Source of the DNA: Deltaproteobacteria bacterium
Lineage (GTDB): Bacteria; JADJOY01
Assembly (NCBI GenBank): GCA_016713535.1
Contig: JADJOY010000003.1
Location: 479,889 to 543,888, forward strand
Length of the DNA stretch: 64,000 nucleotides
Reading direction: 5' to 3'
The notes below the pieces were generated by a model that was given only the letters and a program-made list of their open reading frames with translations, had not been told where the DNA came from and did no database searches. Numbering within the stretch: position 1 is the first letter of the stretch; every line of letters begins with the position of its first letter. Below, piece by piece: positions 28,079 to 37,271 of this stretch. A program made the translations under genes and the position numbers.

Positions 28079-28102
28079 GGGTCGTCGCTTCGTCGACGAC
28101 CC
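28079..28102 (+). terminator. Hairpin ending the Rieske/DUF35/Ltp/FadD operon
   Basis: GGGTCGTCG and CGACGACCC form a 9-bp stem around CTTCGT, 22 bp past the fadD-type stop. A second GC hairpin (GGGCGGCC/GGCCGCCC) follows at 28119-28142. T tract absent. Confidence 0.6.
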
Positions 28103-28193
28103 CCAGGATCGGACGCTGGGGCGGCCGACGAAGCGGCCGCCCTCCAGGCCGATCGCGACTCTGGATCCCTGCGACGTGCCGCCCGCGCTCACC

Positions 28194-29333
28194 TCACGGC
28201 TTGTCGGCGTCGGCGCCGTATTCGCGGTGGATCTCGGTCCGCACCGCCTCGATCAGCGCCGGGAAGTCGGCCGGTGTGACCACGGCGGACTCCCGGGGGA
28301 ACGGGAAGCTCTTGGGCAGCCGTGCCCGGTCCATGTGGAGCTCGAGCTCGTAGAGGCCCGCGAGCGAGCCGCCCGTGACAGGATCGGTGCTCGGCACCTC
28401 GAGACCCTCCGGGGGCTCCTTGGCGCTCTCGCCGCAGCTCGCTGGCGGCTGCGGCACGCGCCACGGCGTGACGCGGTCGGGCCCCCATTCGAGGTTCCGG
28501 CGCCTGGTCACGTTCGGGTCCGGTAGGACCTTGGTGCGATCCCACCACGTGCCGTCGGTGCCGTCGAACGCCGCGCGGGTGTCGGCGACGCTGCTGACCG
28601 CGAGGCGCGCGAGCGTCGCGCGGATCGTCGCGGTGACGCTCTCGTCGTAGGGGTGCGCGCTCAGCACCGCCTCGCGCCCGACGTAGGTGCCGAGCAGGTT
28701 CGAGTAGTTGTCCTCGGGCGAGAAGGCCGAGACCTTCTCCGAGATCGCCGAGAAGGTCGACACGTCGTACCAGCTCGTGACCTCGTGCATGACCGAGAGC
28801 TGATAGGCGATGCGCTGCGCGAGGGCGAGGGAGCGCGCGAGCGCCTTCGGACCATCGGCTGGCTCGAGCTCGCGCAGGGTGAGGTGCGCCGTCCCGGCGT
28901 CGCACGGCAGCACGATCGGCGCCGCATGCGCCGGCGTGCGCCGGATGCGCGCGGAGAGGTAGGCCGTCCAGTCCGCGAAGTCGCTGACGTGCGCCACGTC
29001 GACGAAGCCGCCGCGGCACGTGTACGCGAGGCCGTAGGTCTCCGCGAGCAGCTCGCCGACCTCCTGCAGGCTTCCCTTCGACACGTACGCGTGGGGGGCC
29101 AGTTTCTCGGGGCTGGTGATGTTCTCGAGGTGCAGCGTGAGCGGGATCGGCGGCATCGCCGCGGCGAGCCCGTAGCCGAACGAGCAGCACAGCCGCTCGC
29201 GGGGAGTCCGCGCGAGCTCGTCCTCGGTGAGGTCGGTGGCGTGTGCGGGGATGCGGGCGTCCGCCGCGAGCGCCGCGAGCGCGAGCCCGGCGAGCCGCCC
29301 TCGCCGCGAGCGGCCGGTGAGGGTGTGCTTCAC
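28194..29333 (-). CDS. Secreted DUF4056-like protein
   Basis: 379-residue exported protein with a signal-like N-terminus (basic VKHTLTGRSRRGR, hydrophobic LAGLALAALAA, cleavage near AHA). The mature part carries CCSFGYGLAAAMPPIP, YTCRGGFVDVAHVSDFADW, SVMHEVTSWYDVSTF and EDNYSNLLGTYVG, typical of the DUF4056 group of uncharacterised envelope proteins. The invariant HE in MHEVTSW and the DxxH-like segment VDVAHVSDF hint at metal binding. GTG 29333 overlaps the stop of the upstream GMC-type remnant. Function unknown. Confidence 0.8.
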   Translation of the reverse strand: MKHTLTGRSRRGRLAGLALAALAADARIPAHATDLTEDELARTPRERLCCSFGYGLAAAMPPIPLTLHLENITSPEKLAPHAYVSKGSLQEVGELLAETYGLAYTCRGGFVDVAHVSDFADWTAYLSARIRRTPAHAAPIVLPCDAGTAHLTLRELEPADGPKALARSLALAQRIAYQLSVMHEVTSWYDVSTFSAISEKVSAFSPEDNYSNLLGTYVGREAVLSAHPYDESVTATIRATLARLAVSSVADTRAAFDGTDGTWWDRTKVLPDPNVTRRRNLEWGPDRVTPWRVPQPPASCGESAKEPPEGLEVPSTDPVTGGSLAGLYELELHMDRARLPKSFPFPRESAVVTPADFPALIEAVRTEIHREYGADADKP

Positions 29334-29611
29334 GGCTCGCCGCGCCCGCCGCGCTCGCGAATGCTGCGCGCGACACGGATCGCCAACGCCACCATCGTCG
29401 GCGTCGGACTGGTGCTGCCGATGGTCGCGACGAGCGCCGTCTCCGAGACGAACAGGTTCTCGAGCCCGTGCACGCGCCCCCCTGGGTCGGTGACGCTGAT
29501 CTCGGGATCGGTGCCCATGCGCAGCCTGCCGGCCGGGCGATAGCAGGAATCGCGATCCGGCCAGGTGCGCTCCGGCAGTGACGCGCGCGCGGCGGTGCGC
29601 GGGTTGTCCAT
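29330..29611 (-). pseudogene. C-terminal remnant of a GMC oxidoreductase
   Basis: 93 residues that match only the end of glucose-methanol-choline oxidoreductases: RPAGRLRMGTDPEISVTDP (the HxxGTCRMG-type motif, with histidine replaced by tyrosine/arginine), VHGLENLFVSETALVATIGS, then PTPTMVALAIRVARSI. The FAD-binding N-terminal 400 residues are missing; a stop lies upstream at 29633. The stop codon overlaps the GTG of the DUF4056-like gene. Most likely a truncated gene left by deletion. Confidence 0.7.
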
Positions 29612-29736
29612 GAAATTGCGCTCTACGACGGGTCACGGAGAGGCGAGGCGGCGGAGCCTACGTACGGGCCGGAAGCTTCGAACGGGAACGCTGTCGGGCG
29701 GTCGCCTCGATCGCGGCGTGTGCTATTCCGCAGGAA

Positions 29737-30615
29737 GTGTCCGAGCCGATGATCTCGCCAAGAGTAGTCAACGACGCGCTGTCCGCGAAGGGTGCCGAGG
29801 CCGAGCGGCCCGGCGAGGTTCCCAGGGCGGAGGCGCCGTTGGCAAATCCCGGCGACGATGCGCACACCGTCGCCGAGTTCCTGGCCGCGGGCCTGGCCAC
29901 GCGCCACGGCGCGCGCTGGCTCGGCGGCGCGCGGCGGCCGCCGCTTCCGTGCCGCGCGGGATCGCCGTTGATTCGCGCGTTCGCCGAACGGCGGCTCTTC
30001 CAGGTGGGTGACGCGGTGCCCGCGGCGCTGACGGCGTGGGCCGACGGCGAGCGCCGCGTGGTGCTGCTGCGATCGCAGCCGAGCCCGCGCGAGATGCTGC
30101 GGCTGCAGGCGCGCGGCTGGCGCTGCGTTTCGCTCCTGCCCGAGGGTTCCGACACCGGCCGCCACGCCGACGTCGTCGACTTCGCGATCCACGACCTCTG
30201 CCACCTCGAGAAGTTCGCGGCGCCCGAGCACCACCGAGCACAGGTGGGCTTCTTCGCGCTCCTCGACCGCGCGCTCGACGACCCGCGCTGGGGCCAGATC
30301 GAGTCGGGGCTCGACGCGGCCTGGGGGCCCGACCGCGACTACGTGCTCGCCGACATGAACGGCCACGCCGTGTACCTGTTCGTGGCGCTCAAGCGAAAGC
30401 TCTGGCTCGCGCAGCGGCGGGCGTTCCCGAGCCTTGAGACGGCGGCGCGGCGCGCCCACGAGACCCTCTTCGACCTCCTCGAGCTCGAGGGAGCTGCGCG
30501 AGAGGCGGCGGCCGCGATCGGCGCCAAGGGCAGCCTCCCGGACGGCCTCGCCGCGCTCGTCGCCCACCTCGAGGGCGCGGGGCGGGGAGTGCCGGACGAG
30601 GCGCTCGCGCGGTAG
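29737..30615 (+). CDS. Hypothetical protein with HDLCHLEKF motif
   Basis: 292-residue cytoplasmic protein, not assigned to a characterised family. A conserved-looking block VDFAIHDLCHLEKFAAPEHH and DYVLADMNGHAVYLFVALK contains spaced histidines and acids that could bind a metal. No signal peptide or membrane helix. GTG 29737 is used; ATG 29749 would remove four residues and has a better-spaced AGGAAG. Divergent from the GMC remnant; followed by a REP hairpin. Confidence 0.65.
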   Translation: MSEPMISPRVVNDALSAKGAEAERPGEVPRAEAPLANPGDDAHTVAEFLAAGLATRHGARWLGGARRPPLPCRAGSPLIRAFAERRLFQVGDAVPAALTAWADGERRVVLLRSQPSPREMLRLQARGWRCVSLLPEGSDTGRHADVVDFAIHDLCHLEKFAAPEHHRAQVGFFALLDRALDDPRWGQIESGLDAAWGPDRDYVLADMNGHAVYLFVALKRKLWLAQRRAFPSLETAARRAHETLFDLLELEGAAREAAAAIGAKGSLPDGLAALVAHLEGAGRGVPDEALAR

Positions 30616-30644
30616 CGCAGGGCGGCCGATCGCCGTTCGAGCTC

Positions 30645-30668
30645 GTAGGGGCGGCCGCGAGGCCGCCC
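30645..30668 (+). repeat. REP-like GTAG hairpin
   Basis: GTAG followed by GGGCGGCC-GCGA-GGCCGCCC, a perfect 8-bp stem. Same architecture as other GTAG-headed hairpins in the window. Confidence 0.7.
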
Positions 30669-30706
30669 GGGATCGGGTTCGAGCGGCACCGCGCGTGTCC
30701 CCGCTG

Positions 30707-31317
30707 CTACGTCGCGAGCTGGCGCCCGCCGCTACGTCGCGGGCTCGCTCTTACTCGAGTGGCTGGCTCGGGGGCGTAGTCGCCGTCGAACTCGACGGAC
30801 CACGTGGCGCCGCGGTCCTTCGACGACTCCAGAGCTGACGGACGTGGCGGTCGGCGCGCGGCTTCCAGGTGACGCGGTTGCGGACGGTCTGGCCGGCGGC
30901 GTCGGTCTGGTCGCCTTCCAGCACCATCGCGCCGTCGCGGACGCCGCCCTCGAGGCGAAGCGGGCTGCCGTGGTTGTCGATCCAGGTCTGCGACCAGCGC
31001 TTGGTGACGCCGTCGTAGAAGTTGAGCGAGGTGCCGCGCCCGCCGCGGGCACCCGTCCAGTGCTCCGTGACCGCGCAGCCGTCGAGGATCGCCTCGATGG
31101 TGTTGTGGCCGGCGAGGCTGCCGTCGGGGAGGTGGACCTCCCAGGTGCCCAGCCAGAAGTCGAACTGCCGGTATTCGGCGGTCGCGCAGTCCTTGGGCTT
31201 GGGTGTGGATGTGGGTGCGGGCGAGGATTGCGCCGCCACGTCCTCGGCCTGCGCGAGAGCGGCGGTCAGGATCAGCGCGGCAACGGATCGTGCAGCATGG
31301 AGCAGTGGGCGGGTCAT
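30707..31317 (-). CDS. Exported DUF1579-like protein, one frame break
   Basis: Signal peptide (MTRPLLHAARSVAALILTAA) followed by a small beta-rich domain: FDFWLGTWEVHLPDG, NTIEAILDGCAVTEHW, SLNFYDGVTKRWSQTWID and MVLEGDQTDAAGQTV. This pattern occurs in uncharacterised lipocalin-like DUF1579 relatives. Near 30835 the frame changes; the continuation SSKDRGATWSVEFDGDY is the expected last strand. The ATG overlaps the stop of the upstream PhoD-like gene by 4 bp, so they share a transcript. Confidence 0.72.
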
Positions 31318-32438
31318 GGCGTCCTCGGCGGCGCGCTCGCCGCGAGCGTGCCGAGCGGTACACGGTGGAAGAAGGCGACCTCGCCGCGGTCGTCGCGGAT
31401 GGCGAGGGTGACGAGCGGATCGGCGGCGCTCCAGTCGACCTCGATCGTGCCGAAGTTGGCGCCGAAGAAGGCGTCGCCGACGCGGTGGCGGTTGAGCTCC
31501 CACGACCACGGGCGCGGCGAGTTGAGCGACGAGGTGGTGAGGTCGAGGAGCGGGTAGCCGAGCGGGTTCGCGGTGCGCGCCCCGGTGAGCGGATCGACGA
31601 CGCCTGCGCCGGGAAGGAGGGAGAGCTCGGCGTCGTGACGGTCACCGGAGACGATCACCAGCCCGCTCGCATGCGTCCTGGCGACGAGCGCGAGCAGCCG
31701 CTCGCGCTCGGCGGGGAAGTTCATCCACTTCTCCCAGCCGTGGTCCTCGGCGAGCACCTGGATCGAGGACACCAGCACCCGCAGCCGCGCGGGCTTGCCG
31801 AGCTCACCCTCGAGCCACGCCCACTGTGCCTCTCCGAGGATCGTGGCGCCAGGGGCCGCGGTCGGCTGGTAAGGCCCACCTCGGCCGTCTCCGGGCTCGG
31901 CCTCCCGGGTGCGGGGCGTGAGCGAACCGCGGAACCAGCGGGTGTCGAGGAGGATCACCTGGACGCGGCGCTCGGGCGGGCCGACCGCGTACGACTCGTA
32001 CACACCGTCGCGGGAGCGGCGTGGCGAGCCGGCGGGCTCGCCGAGGAAGTCGAGGAGCGCGCGCTTCGACTCCGCGCGCGCGGGGAAATCGGCGCCCGCG
32101 TCGTCCTCGCCGTAGTCGTGGTCGTCCCAGGTCGCGAGGACGCGCGTGCTCGCGCGCAGCGCCTGGAAGCCGGGATCGGACGCGAGGTAGCCGTACGCGG
32201 CGCGGATCACCGCCGGGTCGGTGCTGTCGGCGTAGACGTTGTCGCCGAGGAGCACGAGCGCCTCGGGGCGAAAGCCGCGGATCGCGTCCCACACCGGCGC
32301 CGGGCGGCCCTGCTTGAAGCACGAGCCGAAGGCGAGGCGAGTGCTGGCCGGTGGCGCGGAGTCGGCGGCGTGGGCGTGGGCCGCGCCGACGAGCGCGAGC
32401 GCGGCGACGAGGGCAAGGGTCGGTCGACAGCGGTGCAT
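31314..32438 (-). CDS. PhoD-like alkaline phosphatase/phosphodiesterase
   Basis: Exported metallophosphatase, 374 residues. Signal peptide LALVAALALVGAAHAHA, then the PhoD motif set: FGSCFKQ, LVLLGDNVYAD, TWDDHDYGEDDAG, VILLDTRWFRG and VIVSGDRHDAE, which supply the Fe/Ca ligands. It is shorter than Bacillus PhoD and lacks the N-terminal beta domain, like the short PhoD-type enzymes of Gram-negatives. ATG 32438 begins the signal peptide; the frame upstream is unlike coding sequence. Phosphate-ester release in the periplasm is the likely role. Confidence 0.9.
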   Translation of the reverse strand: MHRCRPTLALVAALALVGAAHAHAADSAPPASTRLAFGSCFKQGRPAPVWDAIRGFRPEALVLLGDNVYADSTDPAVIRAAYGYLASDPGFQALRASTRVLATWDDHDYGEDDAGADFPARAESKRALLDFLGEPAGSPRRSRDGVYESYAVGPPERRVQVILLDTRWFRGSLTPRTREAEPGDGRGGPYQPTAAPGATILGEAQWAWLEGELGKPARLRVLVSSIQVLAEDHGWEKWMNFPAERERLLALVARTHASGLVIVSGDRHDAELSLLPGAGVVDPLTGARTANPLGYPLLDLTTSSLNSPRPWSWELNRHRVGDAFFGANFGTIEVDWSAADPLVTLAIRDDRGEVAFFHRVPLGTLAASAPPRTP

Positions 32439-32659
32439 CGGGCGCCTCCAGCGAGGCCGGGAGTACAGCAGGAGGGCGTGCAGGAGGTCGGCACGAGGCG
32501 CCACCGTTGGTCGCTGGCGGTTGCGGCTCGTCGGGGCGGCCGCGAGGCCGCCCTCGAGGTGGAGCGATCGGCCCCGGTCGTTTCGCTCCTGGGGACGCCG
32601 GCCGAGCTCGACTTCGGGCGGGCGCGGGGCCCGCCCCTACGAGACCGGGCGTGGTGGTC

Positions 32660-32870
32660 CCGGCGATCACGGCATCGCCACGTCGGCGCGGGGCGCCCCT
32701 CTCCACTCGCGACGATCGACGCGGGGCGCCTCACCGCCCACGACGATCGCGGCATCGACGCGAAGGGGCGGGGCGCCTCTCCGCCTGCGACGATCGCGGC
32801 ATCGACGCGTAGGGGCGGGGCGCCTCTCCGCCTGCGACGATCGCGGCATCGACGCGTAGAAGGGGCGGGG
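32660..32870. repeat. 47-bp tandem repeats in a gene-free gap
   Basis: The 449-bp gap 32439-32887 has no gene. Three near-identical 47-bp units containing CGACGATCGCGGCATCGACG and GGGGCGGGGCGCCTCTCC start at about 32741, 32788 and 32835, with two degenerate units before them from about 32665. A REP-like hairpin (GGGGCGGCCGCGAGGCCGCCCT) lies at 32533-32555. Confidence 0.8.
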
Positions 32871-32887
32871 CCGGTCCCCGCCCGCGC

Positions 32888-33538
32888 TCAGCCGGTGCCG
32901 AAGTCGTCGGTGTGGGGGAAGTAGGCCTTGGCGCGCTCGAGATCGATCGCGACGAAGAGCCCCTCGGCGTCGGCTGTGAGCACGTCACCGTCGAAGACCT
33001 GGCCAAGCACGTAGCTGCGTTTGCCGTCCATTCGATCGTGGCGCGCCTCGAAGCGCACCTCGCGAAAGAGCGGAGTGGGGCGGTGGTAGCGGACGGTGAG
33101 CTTGGCGGTGAAGCCGAAGTGGCCGCTCGCGAGGTTGGCGAACGCGAGCACCTGGTCGAGCACGCTCGCGACCATGCCGCCGTGGACGTAGCCGGGCGGG
33201 CCCTCGTACGGCTGGGTGAACGTGACGCGGCCGACGACGTGGTCGTCCAGGACCTCGACGGCGACCGGCGGCGCCAGCGGGTTCAGGTGCCCCGTGACGA
33301 GGTTGCGGGGCAGGAACCGCGCCGGCTCGCGGGCGTGGTAGACGCGCGGCAGCTCGCTCGGCCCGGGCTCGCGGGTGTGCGGGTCGAGGCTCTCGCAGAG
33401 CCCGCGCACCTGCTCGTTCAGCTCGTCGATGCGCGCCGCGTCGGCGTGGCTTCGCACCACGCGCTCGACGAGTCCGCGGACGTTCTCGACCAGCGCCGCG
33501 AGCGCCAGGTCGTGAGCGGAGTCGTCGTCGCTCATCAT
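32888..33538 (-). CDS. PaaI-type hotdog thioesterase
   Basis: 216-residue hotdog-fold protein; the helix signature GYVHGGMVASVLDQVLAFAN and strand TAKLTVRYHRPTP mark the PaaI/DUF4442-like acyl-CoA thioesterases that release CoA from stalled intermediates. A helical N-terminal extension of about 90 residues precedes the fold. Start ATG 33538 (or 33535, the next codon). It lies 30 bp after an enoyl-CoA hydratase gene on the same strand, forming an operon that begins at KstR-type palindromes. Confidence 0.85.
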   Translation of the reverse strand: MMSDDDSAHDLALAALVENVRGLVERVVRSHADAARIDELNEQVRGLCESLDPHTREPGPSELPRVYHAREPARFLPRNLVTGHLNPLAPPVAVEVLDDHVVGRVTFTQPYEGPPGYVHGGMVASVLDQVLAFANLASGHFGFTAKLTVRYHRPTPLFREVRFEARHDRMDGKRSYVLGQVFDGDVLTADAEGLFVAIDLERAKAYFPHTDDFGTG

Positions 33539-33568
33539 CCTCGCTCGCGGTGGTGATCCCGGTCGCGC

Positions 33569-34368
33569 TCAGGTGCCGGTGAAGTTGGGCTTGCGCTTCT
33601 CCTTGAAGGCGCGCGGCCCTTCCTGGGCGTCCGAGCTCATGAAGATCGGGAAGCCGATCTCGAGCTCGTGGGCGAGTGCGTCCTTCTCGGTCATGCCCTC
33701 GGTCTCGCGCAGCGAGCGCAGCACGGTCTGCACCGCGAGCGGGCCGTTCTCGGCGATCTGGTGCGCCACCTTGACCGCCTCGGCGAGGGCCTGACCGTCC
33801 GGCACCACGCGCCCGATGAGCCCGATCTCCTTCGCCTCGGCGGCCTTCAAGTGGCGCCCGGTGAGGAGGATCTCGGCGGCGATCGTGTAGGGGATCTGGC
33901 GGCGCAGCCGCACCGTCGAGCCGCCGAGCGGGAAGAGGCCCCACTTCACCTCGGACACGCCGAAAGTCGCCCCTTCGGCCGCGACCCGGATGTCGGTGCC
34001 CTGGAGGATCTCGGTGCCACCCGCGATCGCCGGTCCCTCGACCGCCGCGATGAGCGGCTTCTTGGTGCGGTAGTGGCGCAGCAGCGCCTTCCACTGCAGG
34101 TCCGGGTCCTCCTGGAAGCGCTTGACCCACTCGTCCTCGCCGTAGCCGCCCATCATCGCCTTGAGGTCGGCGCCCGAGCAGAAGCAGCCGCCCGCGCCGG
34201 TGAGCACGATGGCGCGCACCTCGGGTCCTCGTCGGCGGCGATCCACGCGTCCGCCATGATGGCGAGCATCTGGGGCGTGAACGCGTTCTTCTTCTCAGGG
34301 CGGTTCATGGTGACGATCACGACGTGTCCGTCGCGTTCCACCAGGCAATGCGGCGCGGCTTCGCTCAT
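33569..34368 (-). CDS. Enoyl-CoA hydratase/isomerase, one frame break
   Basis: Crotonase-fold enzyme hydrating 2-enoyl-CoA in beta-oxidation of acyl or sterol side chains. Visible: [17 protein letters not shown], the oxyanion-hole segment [26 protein letters not shown] and [13 protein letters not shown], and the C-terminal FKEKRKPNF. The frame breaks near 34225 in the run CCTCGGGTCC, where one missing G would restore [15 protein letters not shown], so an indel at a homopolymer is likely. ATG 34368. KstR-type site at 34400-34413 lies 32 bp upstream, shared with the divergent P450 gene. Confidence 0.9.
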
Positions 34369-34399
34369 GGCTTCCTCCGGTGCGGATTCGGGGCGCGAG

Positions 34400-34413
34400 T
34401 GAAACACGTTCTA
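34400..34413. promoter_or_regulatory. KstR-type operator, site 3
   Basis: TGAAACACGTTCTA matches TnnAACnnGTTnnA. It is proximal to the minus-strand enoyl-CoA hydratase/thioesterase operon. A one-mismatch relative, TAGAACGCGTTCCG, lies at 34453-34466. Confidence 0.75.
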
Positions 34414-34485
34414 CTCGCCCGGACAAGCCGCCGTGAGCCTCGTTTTCCGGGCTAGAACGCGTTCCGGCGGCCTTGCCCGGGTAAG

Positions 34486-34499
34486 TGGAACATGTTCTA
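34486..34499. promoter_or_regulatory. KstR-type operator, site 4
   Basis: TGGAACATGTTCTA matches TnnAACnnGTTnnA, 60 bp before the P450 ATG. With site 3 it gives one operator near each of the two divergent genes. Confidence 0.8.
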
Positions 34500-34559
34500 C
34501 TTTTGGCTGCGGAGCGCCTCGTGAGGGCGCGCCGCTTCCGACCCGCCGGGAGGATCCTC

Positions 34560-35816
34560 ATGTCCACCAGCACGTCCCTCGAAGCGCGCAAGGTCCCGCC
34601 CGCGGCCGTGGCCGGTCTCGACCTCTACGACTGCGATCAGTACGTGGTGGCACCACCCCACGAGAAGCTCGCGAAGCTGCGCGAGCACGCGCCGGTCTAC
34701 TGGAACCCGGCGGGCGGCCGCGGCGCGCCGGGGTTCTGGGCGTGCACGCGCTACGAGGACGTGGTGCACATCTCGACGCACCCGAACCTCTTCTCGTCGT
34801 GGAAGGGCGGCACCAACATCGAGGACTACGACGAGGAAGACCTGCCGGCGATGCGGGCCATGATGCTCACCATGGATCCGCCCGAGCACTCGCGCTACCG
34901 CAAGATCATCTCGAAGGGCTTCACGCCGCGCATGGTGCGCGAGCTCGAGCCCAACGTGCGGCGCGTGACCCGTGAGATCGTCGACAAGGTGGCCGGGAAG
35001 GGCCGCTGCGACTTCGTCGCCGACCTCGCTGTGGAGCTGCCGCTACAGGTGCTCGCCGAGCTTCTCGGCGTGCCCCTCGAGGACCGCCAGAAGCTCTTCG
35101 ACTGGTCGAACTGCATGATCGGCTTCGACGACCCCGAGTTCCGCACCTCCATGGAGCAGGGCCGCATGACGGCCATGGAGATCTGGGGCTACGCCAACGA
35201 GCTGATCGAGAAGCGCCAGGAAAACCCCGGCAGCGACCTCATCAGCGTGGTGATGCGCGGGGAGGTCGACGGCGAGCGCATCTCGGTGGCGGAGATGGAC
35301 GCCTTCTTCCTGCTGCTCACGGTCGCGGGCAACGAGACCACGCGGAACCTGATCTCGGGCGCCATGCACGCGCTCTTCCAGCACCCCGATCAGCTCGCGC
35401 GGCTCTACGCCGACCCGAGCCTCATGCCCACCGCGGTCGAGGAGTTCCTGCGCTGGGTGACGCCGGTGATGTACTTCCGCCGCACCGCGATGGAGGACAC
35501 CGAGATCCGCGGCGTGCCCATCAAGGCGGGCGAGAAGGTGGCCATGTACCACCTGTCGGCGAACTTCGACGAACGCGTGTTCCCGGATCCCTTCAAGCTC
35601 GACGTCGGGCGTCAGCCCAACGAGCACCTCACGTTCGGGATCGGCGAGCACTACTGCATGGGCGCCCACCTGGCGCGCCTCGAGATCCAGGTGCTCTTCG
35701 AGGAGGTGATCGGGCGCCTCAAGAACCTGAAGCTCGAGAGCGAGCCGCGCCGGCTGCGCTCCAACTTCATCAACGGCGTGAAGGAGATGCAGGTCTCCTT
35801 CACCGCCGAGCGCTGA
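34560..35816 (+). CDS. Cytochrome P450, CYP125/CYP142-like
   Basis: Soluble bacterial P450 of 418 residues. I-helix oxygen-activation motif AGNETT (256-261), K-helix ExxR in VEEFLRW, and the heme loop FGIGEHYCMGAHLARLE with the thiolate C366. MDPPEHSRYRKIISKGFTPR is the usual C-helix region. Overall likeness is to the bacterial CYP125/CYP142/CYP124 group that hydroxylates sterol side chains or fatty acids at the terminus. GGGAGGA precedes ATG 34560. A KstR-type site upstream and the small ferredoxin at 51961 under a similar site support a sterol-oxidising electron chain. Substrate inferred. Confidence 0.92.
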   Translation: MSTSTSLEARKVPPAAVAGLDLYDCDQYVVAPPHEKLAKLREHAPVYWNPAGGRGAPGFWACTRYEDVVHISTHPNLFSSWKGGTNIEDYDEEDLPAMRAMMLTMDPPEHSRYRKIISKGFTPRMVRELEPNVRRVTREIVDKVAGKGRCDFVADLAVELPLQVLAELLGVPLEDRQKLFDWSNCMIGFDDPEFRTSMEQGRMTAMEIWGYANELIEKRQENPGSDLISVVMRGEVDGERISVAEMDAFFLLLTVAGNETTRNLISGAMHALFQHPDQLARLYADPSLMPTAVEEFLRWVTPVMYFRRTAMEDTEIRGVPIKAGEKVAMYHLSANFDERVFPDPFKLDVGRQPNEHLTFGIGEHYCMGAHLARLEIQVLFEEVIGRLKNLKLESEPRRLRSNFINGVKEMQVSFTAER

Positions 35817-35827
35817 GCGAGCCACCC

Positions 35828-36948
35828 GTGAACTTCGCGTTCAGCGACGAGCAAGAGGCGTTCCGGGACACGCTCAAGCGGTTCCTGGCGGCGCATGCCT
35901 CCTCCACCGAGGTGCGGCGCCTCATGGAGACGCCCGAGGGCTACGACCCGGTGGTGTGGAGGCAGATGGCGAGCGAGCTCGGCCTGCAGGGGCTCCGGAT
36001 CCCCGAGGAGCAGGGCGGGCTCGGCTTCGGCTTCCTCGAGCAGCTCATCGTCATGGAGGAGATGGGGCGGGTGCTCTTCCCGTCGCCGTACTTCGCGAGC
36101 ATCTGCCTCGCCGCGGATCTGCTCGTCGAGTTCGCCAGCGAGGCGGAGAAGAGCGAGTGGGTGCCGGCCCTGGCCGACGGCACGCGGCTCGCCGCGCTGG
36201 CGTTGCAGGAGCCGGGGGCGGGCGCCGCCCTCGCCGAGGTCCGCATGACGGCGAGCGCGCGCGGCGCGGGCTTCGTCCTCGACGGCGCCAAGAGCTACGT
36301 GGTCGACGGCCACCTGGCCGACGTGGTGATCGTGGCGGCGCGCGCTGCCGCGGGGGAGGGGCTCTTGCTCTTCGTGGTCGACGGCCACGCGAGCGGGCTC
36401 CGGCGCGAGCTGCTCCACGGGCTCGACGCCACCCGCAAGCTCGCGCGCCTCGACTTCGCGGGTGTCACGGCGCGGCTGATCGGCGCGCGTGGCGCGGCCG
36501 ACGCGGCGCTCCAGACCGTGCTCGACCGGGGCGCGGTGCTGCTCGCGGCGGAGATGGCGGGCGCCGCGGCGCGCTCGCTCGAGATGGCGGTCGACTACGC
36601 CAAGATCCGCGTCCAGTTCGGGCGGCCGATCGGCTACTTCCAGGGAATCAAGCACAAGTGCGCCGAGGTGCTGCTCGAGGTCGAGAGCGCGCGGGTGGCG
36701 GCGCACTGGGCGGGTGGGTCGCGGGCGAGAGCCCGAGCGAGCTGCCCGCGGCAGCGAGCCTGGCCAAGGCGTTCTGCGGCGACGCGTTCCAGCGGGCGTC
36801 CGCGGAGCTGATCCAGATCCACGGCGGAATCGGCTTCACCTGGGAGCACGACGCCCACCTCTACTACCGGCGCGCCCGCGTCGACGACGTGCTCCTCGGC
36901 GACTCGACCCACCACCGCGCCCGCCTCGCCACTCAGCTCGGCGTCTGA
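35828..36948 (+). CDS. Acyl-CoA dehydrogenase, one frame break
   Basis: FAD-dependent acyl-CoA dehydrogenase fold: N-terminal FSDEQEAFRDTLKRFLA, WRQMASELGLQGLRIPEE, AALALQEPGAGA, and C-terminal YAKIRVQFGRPIGYFQGIKH and IQIHGGIGFTWEHD. The usual catalytic glutamate position in the last segment reads GFTWEHD, so E is present. The frame changes once near 36715 in a G-rich stretch. GTG 35828 starts 11 bp after the P450 stop, so both belong to one transcript. Members of this shape often pair with a second subunit in sterol side-chain oxidation. Confidence 0.9.
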
Positions 36949-36997
36949 CGCCGGGGCACGAGCCCGGCCCGGCGCGGACGAGCCGTCAGCCCCGGAA

Positions 36998-37080
36998 TGC
37001 CACAAACTGCCAGCAGAAATTGCCACAATTTGTGGCAGTTCCGGCCACAATCTGCCAGTAAAATCGGGTACAATCTGCTT
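36998..37080. repeat. Four iteron-like direct repeats, 22-23 bp apart
   Basis: Units related to GCCACAATCTGCCAG sit with their core (CAAaCTGC, CAATTTGT, CAATCTGC, CAATCTGC) at 37003, 37026, 37048 and 37071. The second includes the perfect palindrome TGCCACAATTTGTGGCA (37021-37037). The stretch is clearly richer in A+T than its surroundings and lies between the acyl-CoA dehydrogenase stop and the metallohydrolase gene. Confidence 0.7.
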
Positions 37081-37271
37081 ACAGCCGGTCGCTGGATCTG
37101 CCTGAAATGCGGGTTTTTTGGCCTCCAGGCTGCCGAAATGCGCCTTTTCGGGCCTTTCCGCGCCGGGGTGGCCGCGTGGAGGGGGGCTCGCACCGTACGA
37201 GCGGGCCCCGCGCCCGTCCCAGATCGCCGCGCTGGTGGGGCGCCGCCGCTCGCGGGTAGGCTCGCGCCACG

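Noticed and set aside
34453-34466. Sixth full KstR-type operator
   Set aside because: TAGAACGCGTTCCG lacks the final A of TnnAACnnGTTnnA, so it is only a near match.
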